Source of the DNA: Acidobacteria bacterium AH-259-G07
GTDB taxonomy: Bacteria; Acidobacteriota; UBA6911; RPQK01; JADFOI01
DNA length: 24,891 nucleotides
Assembly (NCBI GenBank): GCA_027717925.1
Contig: JALLON010000007.1
Location: forward strand, 1-24,891
Direction: 5' to 3'
This document shows positions 21,583 through 24,891 of the stretch, in pieces (position 1 is the stretch's first letter; the number at the start of each line of letters is the position of its first letter). A program made the translations under genes and the position numbers. The notes beneath the pieces are model-generated. The model worked only from the letters and a program-made list of their open reading frames with translations, made no database searches and was not told where the DNA came from.

Positions 21583-23511
21583 CTATTGCCCTTTGGTGAT
21601 CGACCGAGCGGGTCGTGCAATCACATAAACGCCCTCCGAGATCGTCCCAGCCAGCAGATCTCCGGACGAGCCGAAAGCAAGTGCAGAAATCCTGGGGCCG
21701 CTAAATCCCAAGTCGACCACCTCCCACTCATCGCCTCCATCATCACTGTAGAACAAATGGCCAATTAGGAAGTCAGCCGCGAAGATTTCGTTCTCAGCAC
21801 TCGGATTGGTTTGGATGGCGATAATGTCAATGGGGTAGACGCCCTTGCATATCCACCACGTCTCACCGTCGTCATCGCTAAAAAAAAGTCCAAACCGTGT
21901 CCCGCAAAAGAGCCGTTGGCCATTCTTCTCCAAGACATTAATGGGAGAGTAAGGAAGCCCTTTGACCTTGATGTTCCAGGTCTGCCCATCATCGTTGGAT
22001 CGAAAAACACCTATGTCAGTACCGGCGAAGACCTGTCCCGATGGTTGATCGTAAAAGACGGTATTCACCTTACCCTTATAAACGGGAATGATCAGCTTTT
22101 CCAAACTGCCATTCGTCAGGTCCAGACGAAAGACACCGTCTGCGGTTGCCAGGAAAAGTCTATTTTCACCAGCATCTGTAAAAGCGAGGTCAAAAACTGT
22201 TAGCTTGCGGGTTTTTTCGATAATCTTCCACGGCTCTTCCAAGGGAACACCAACGAATACCCCTTGGTGAGTTCCTATATAAACCCGTCGCATGACATGA
22301 GCAGGTAGAATCGTTTTAATATCGACTACGGCGTCATCTAGTCCCTGATTGTAACTGTGCCAATGCTGTCCTCTGTCAAGCGAGAGAAAAAAACCTCCGT
22401 AATCGCCATCGGAAGACACGCTAACGTAGTAGCTGCTTTTCCGATGGGGATCGGAGCCAACCGCGGGAATTTGGCGATGAATAAATCCGCGATTAGCGGG
22501 ACTAAACGTCGAGCCGCCATCCTCACTTTTTAGAACACCTGCATCATCGGAACCCAGCAGGATAATGCGATTGTTTTTTGGATGTACAGCGACAGCGTTG
22601 ACAACGATGTTGGAAAGCAGTTGCCGCCAACTGATCCCAGCGTTGTGGGATACAAAAAGGCCCACCGTTGTGCCGGCGTAAATTGTACTAGGATTGGAAG
22701 GGTCGAGATGCAGGGTGCGAGTTCTTCTGGCCTCCTTGGGTAATCCATTCTTCAGTTTGACCCAGTTTTGACCGCTGTTTTCAGACTTATAAACGCCGGT
22801 ACATGCACTGCTGTACAAAACTTCAGGATTACGCGGATCCACTAACAAGGAAAACACGTCACTGTCAAAAAACATTCCTTTGTGAATTGCCTTCCAACTC
22901 TTCCCCTGATCGGTCGTCTTCCACCCCAGACGCCAGGTTCCTACATATAGAGTACTTACATCTTGAGGATCGAATGCCAGCGATTCAACGTTGTACAGGC
23001 TGCGATAGCCTCTGGTGATGCGGTCCCAGGTCCGCCCCCCGTCCAGGCTGAGGATGACACCTTGGGAGATGCCCAAGGCAATCACTTGGGGATTTGAGGG
23101 GGCGATGGCAATAGCTCGAATGGCGCTGTGGTAACGGCCCAATGAAAGCTCTTTCCATGTTTGTCCTCCGTCTCGGCTTCGGAAAAGCCATCCCTTGTCA
23201 CTCTTGAGCTCCCAGGTTGCCGCATACAGCGTGTCCGAATCGAGAGGGTCAAAGGCCAAGTTATCGACTACGATGTTGCGACGATTGAGTCCTGGAACTA
23301 GTTTTGTCCAAGTGTCTCCAGCATCCTGGGAGACGAAAATCTGGCCGTCGGCTGTGCCCAGAAAAAAAATATCAGCCCGGTCTGGATCAACGGCAAGAGA
23401 GCGGACGTCCCCGCCGTAAGGACCAAGCGGTGTCACCACAGGTTGGCCCACCAGCAGGGACGAGCCCAGTGCCACGGTCCAGAAGCCGAAAAACAAAAAA
23501 CCCACTTGCAT
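21583..23511 (-). CDS. Exported BNR/Asp-box beta-propeller protein (sortilin/Vps10-like)
   Basis: A 642-residue exported protein with a signal peptide (FLFFGFWTVALGSSLLVGQ). The rest is made of beta-propeller repeats carrying about eleven Asp boxes (SxDxGxTW pattern), for example SQDAGDTW, SRDGGQTW, SLDGGRTW, TTDQGKSW, SENSGQNW, SNDDGQTW, SDDDGETW and SDDGGDEW. Each blade also has the FDP...TLYAGT element. This architecture occurs in xyloglucanases, sortilins and many surface proteins of unknown role. I see no catalytic residues that would make it a hydrolase, so it is more likely a binding or scaffold protein. I chose the ATG at 23511 with TTGAGG just upstream; a TTG at 23520 adds three residues. 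It follows the barrel gene by 43 bases. Confidence 0.87.
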   Translation of the reverse strand: MQVGFLFFGFWTVALGSSLLVGQPVVTPLGPYGGDVRSLAVDPDRADIFFLGTADGQIFVSQDAGDTWTKLVPGLNRRNIVVDNLAFDPLDSDTLYAATWELKSDKGWLFRSRDGGQTWKELSLGRYHSAIRAIAIAPSNPQVIALGISQGVILSLDGGRTWDRITRGYRSLYNVESLAFDPQDVSTLYVGTWRLGWKTTDQGKSWKAIHKGMFFDSDVFSLLVDPRNPEVLYSSACTGVYKSENSGQNWVKLKNGLPKEARRTRTLHLDPSNPSTIYAGTTVGLFVSHNAGISWRQLLSNIVVNAVAVHPKNNRIILLGSDDAGVLKSEDGGSTFSPANRGFIHRQIPAVGSDPHRKSSYYVSVSSDGDYGGFFLSLDRGQHWHSYNQGLDDAVVDIKTILPAHVMRRVYIGTHQGVFVGVPLEEPWKIIEKTRKLTVFDLAFTDAGENRLFLATADGVFRLDLTNGSLEKLIIPVYKGKVNTVFYDQPSGQVFAGTDIGVFRSNDDGQTWNIKVKGLPYSPINVLEKNGQRLFCGTRFGLFFSDDDGETWWICKGVYPIDIIAIQTNPSAENEIFAADFLIGHLFYSDDGGDEWEVVDLGFSGPRISALAFGSSGDLLAGTISEGVYVIARPARSITKGQ

Positions 23512-23554
23512 AGACCTCAAAAGAAGCGCCAGCCAATCGCGCTATTGGCTTATT

Positions 23555-24850
23555 TTACCGAATTACTGAGACTGAAGACGCCCCTGGAGGCATCTTCCTT
23601 TTTTCGACAGTAACAACGGTAATATATGTGGAACAGGTAGCGATGTGTTCTCCGTCACTGATCTCAGCCCGGACGCTGTATCTTCCGGGTTTCACGCCGG
23701 TTGAGTCAAAGACCACCAGGCTATCCCGCTGTGAGATAGCTCCTGCGCTGGCTCTCCAGGTCATGCTGAGCAGATCATCGTCCGGATCTGCAATTAGAGC
23801 TCGAATCGTCACTGAATCTCCCTGCCTTACCACTGCGCTGGTTGGGACACACTCAACCGTCGGGGGTTGGTTGGTTTTCCGGTGGAAGACCACTTGAGCA
23901 AACCAGCCAGATCTATCGGTCGACTGAATGCCGTAAATTGGCAGTTTCTGATCAATATATCGAAAATTGGCATTGTAGGCAGCTGAGATAGAGATCCACC
24001 GGGAGGGTGAGAACCTGAGTCCGGAGTAAAAATCCAGCGGCGATTTTGGATTGGCGATTCCCGTTCTTTCGCCAAAAAAAAGGCTTCCCACCAATTCCAA
24101 AATAACTTGAACTTTTCGTGTGCCAATCGGTTTCTCATAGCCCAGGCCATAGTTGAGTCGATTCTGCAAATCAATTCCCTTTGAATCCTCGGCAAAGAGG
24201 TGGCCATAGTTACCGGTCAAGGTACCTCCACCCAAGTCTTTGGACAGAATGATGTCATATCCAGCTTCGATCGCGCCGTTTGTGAGACCGCGGAGCAGAC
24301 GGGTTCGATCTTCCGAAAGTGGAAATTTTATGATTGGTTGAAGGGCTAGACCGAAAGGGTCTCCCCTTCTCTCGGACAAAAGATTGAATTTGACGCCAGT
24401 CCAGAGTTCGCCTGGAGCGCTGCCAAATCCAACGTCCATAAACGGTGCATCATTGAAGTAGGCCACAGTACCAACAGGGTTTCTAAGACGTGCGGGGACA
24501 ATGGCACCACCGGGCGCTACCTTGTTTACTTTTATTGCATCGGCATTGACTCGTCGGTGAGCTTCCCAGAAGATGAAAGACTCGACCCGATCATGCAATC
24601 CCACTGTGATGGAGACTGGAAATAAGGTGAAGTCTAAATCTCCCGGCTCTCGATTGAAATGGATGCTGTTCAGGCCGATGCTGACTTCGCCCTGGCGTAA
24701 GGTATCAGCTACATAGAGATTGAATAGACCGGTCGAACCCTTGCCGGTAGGTGTGAGGCGTTTGATTTTTTCTTTTCCCCGCGCGAGACTGGTTCCGGTC
24801 AATAACAAACCTATGACAAGAAATGTTAAAAGCTGGTTAATCCGAACCAT
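23555..24850 (-). CDS. Outer-membrane beta-barrel protein with C-terminal Ig-like/PKD domain
   Basis: A 431-residue exported protein with a signal peptide (LLTFLVIGLLLTGTSLARG). Residues 35-330 are alternating amphipathic strands with many Gly and aromatic residues (GLFNLYVADTLRQGEVSIGL, GWFAQVVFHR), typical of an outer-membrane barrel. After a Pro-rich hinge (NQPPTVEC), a PKD/Ig-like domain of about 85 residues follows (VTIRALIADPDDDLLSMTW, ISDGEHIATCS), with two Cys that could form a disulfide. The OmpA peptidoglycan-binding domain that often follows this layout is missing. The ATG at 24850 has GAGGGG 7 bases upstream. It is the first visible gene of the operon with the propeller and the single-pass protein. 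Confidence 0.8.
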   Translation of the reverse strand: MVRINQLLTFLVIGLLLTGTSLARGKEKIKRLTPTGKGSTGLFNLYVADTLRQGEVSIGLNSIHFNREPGDLDFTLFPVSITVGLHDRVESFIFWEAHRRVNADAIKVNKVAPGGAIVPARLRNPVGTVAYFNDAPFMDVGFGSAPGELWTGVKFNLLSERRGDPFGLALQPIIKFPLSEDRTRLLRGLTNGAIEAGYDIILSKDLGGGTLTGNYGHLFAEDSKGIDLQNRLNYGLGYEKPIGTRKVQVILELVGSLFFGERTGIANPKSPLDFYSGLRFSPSRWISISAAYNANFRYIDQKLPIYGIQSTDRSGWFAQVVFHRKTNQPPTVECVPTSAVVRQGDSVTIRALIADPDDDLLSMTWRASAGAISQRDSLVVFDSTGVKPGRYSVRAEISDGEHIATCSTYITVVTVEKRKMPPGASSVSVIR

Positions 24851-24891
24851 CCTTCTACCCCTCGAGCATGCTCTCCCTCCGCACCAGGCTG

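Overview
The window is a stretch of bacterial chromosome, probably from an uncultured Acidobacteriota-like organism. I infer this from gene content: a TPR/FG-GAP/ASPIC giant protein, a BNR beta-propeller, an outer-membrane barrel with an Ig-like tail, a bactofilin, ETF:quinone oxidoreductase, mid-range base composition, and intergenic DNA full of period 7-9 microrepeats. No rRNA, tRNA, CRISPR array or transposase gene was recognised. The lineage call is an inference from family content, not from a marker gene.

Layout, left to right. (1) 110-1158: an ABC-2 permease on + converges on a small zinc-finger (anti-sigma-like) protein on -. (2) 1424-4117: electron-transfer-flavoprotein:quinone oxidoreductase followed by a PLP threonine/serine dehydratase, both preceded by short-period repeat tracts. 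(3) 4101-5126: an accessory cluster of small genes, namely an orphan HicB-like antitoxin with an apparent N-terminal frameshift and two translationally coupled small proteins. (4) 5195-6730 (-): a GC-rich lipoprotein sulfatase broken by one in-frame TGA. (5) 6837-12695 (-): a tightly packed unit in transcription order of TPR/FG-GAP/ASPIC protein, CstA-type transporter and HAD phosphatase. (6) 12729-12831: a perfect 28-bp inverted-repeat element. (7) 12876-14065 (-): bactofilin overlapping a SAM methyltransferase. (8) 14133-14238: a REP-like hairpin element. (9) 14247-19229 (-): mannosyl-3-phosphoglycerate phosphatase-like HAD enzyme followed by two tandem SLC13-type anion transporters, one with two and one with four TrkA-C domains. 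(10) 19293-21193 (+): two unknown small proteins, then a zinc-ribbon/RDD membrane protein. (11) 21111-24850 (-): a surface-type operon of outer-membrane barrel with Ig-like domain, BNR beta-propeller, and a single-pass membrane protein.

How the genes fit together. Region 9 looks like carbohydrate-phosphate/compatible-solute handling coupled to regulated anion import. Region 5 pairs a large exported propeller protein with a pyruvate/peptide-type transporter. Region 11 looks like a cell-surface assembly whose substrate is unknown. Translation coupling is common (ATGA or GTGA overlaps at 4803, 7457 and 13511). Several genes without a Shine-Dalgarno sequence carry a TANNNT box 6-10 nt before the start codon, suggesting some leaderless mRNAs. 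No intergenic gap exceeds 300 bases.

No complete novel defence or mobile system was found. The most notable points are the 103-bp inverted-repeat element with a microrepeat core, the GGGGTCAGAG hairpin family, the four-RCK transporter, the barrel/propeller operon, and the two apparent gene-breaking lesions (HicB and sulfatase).
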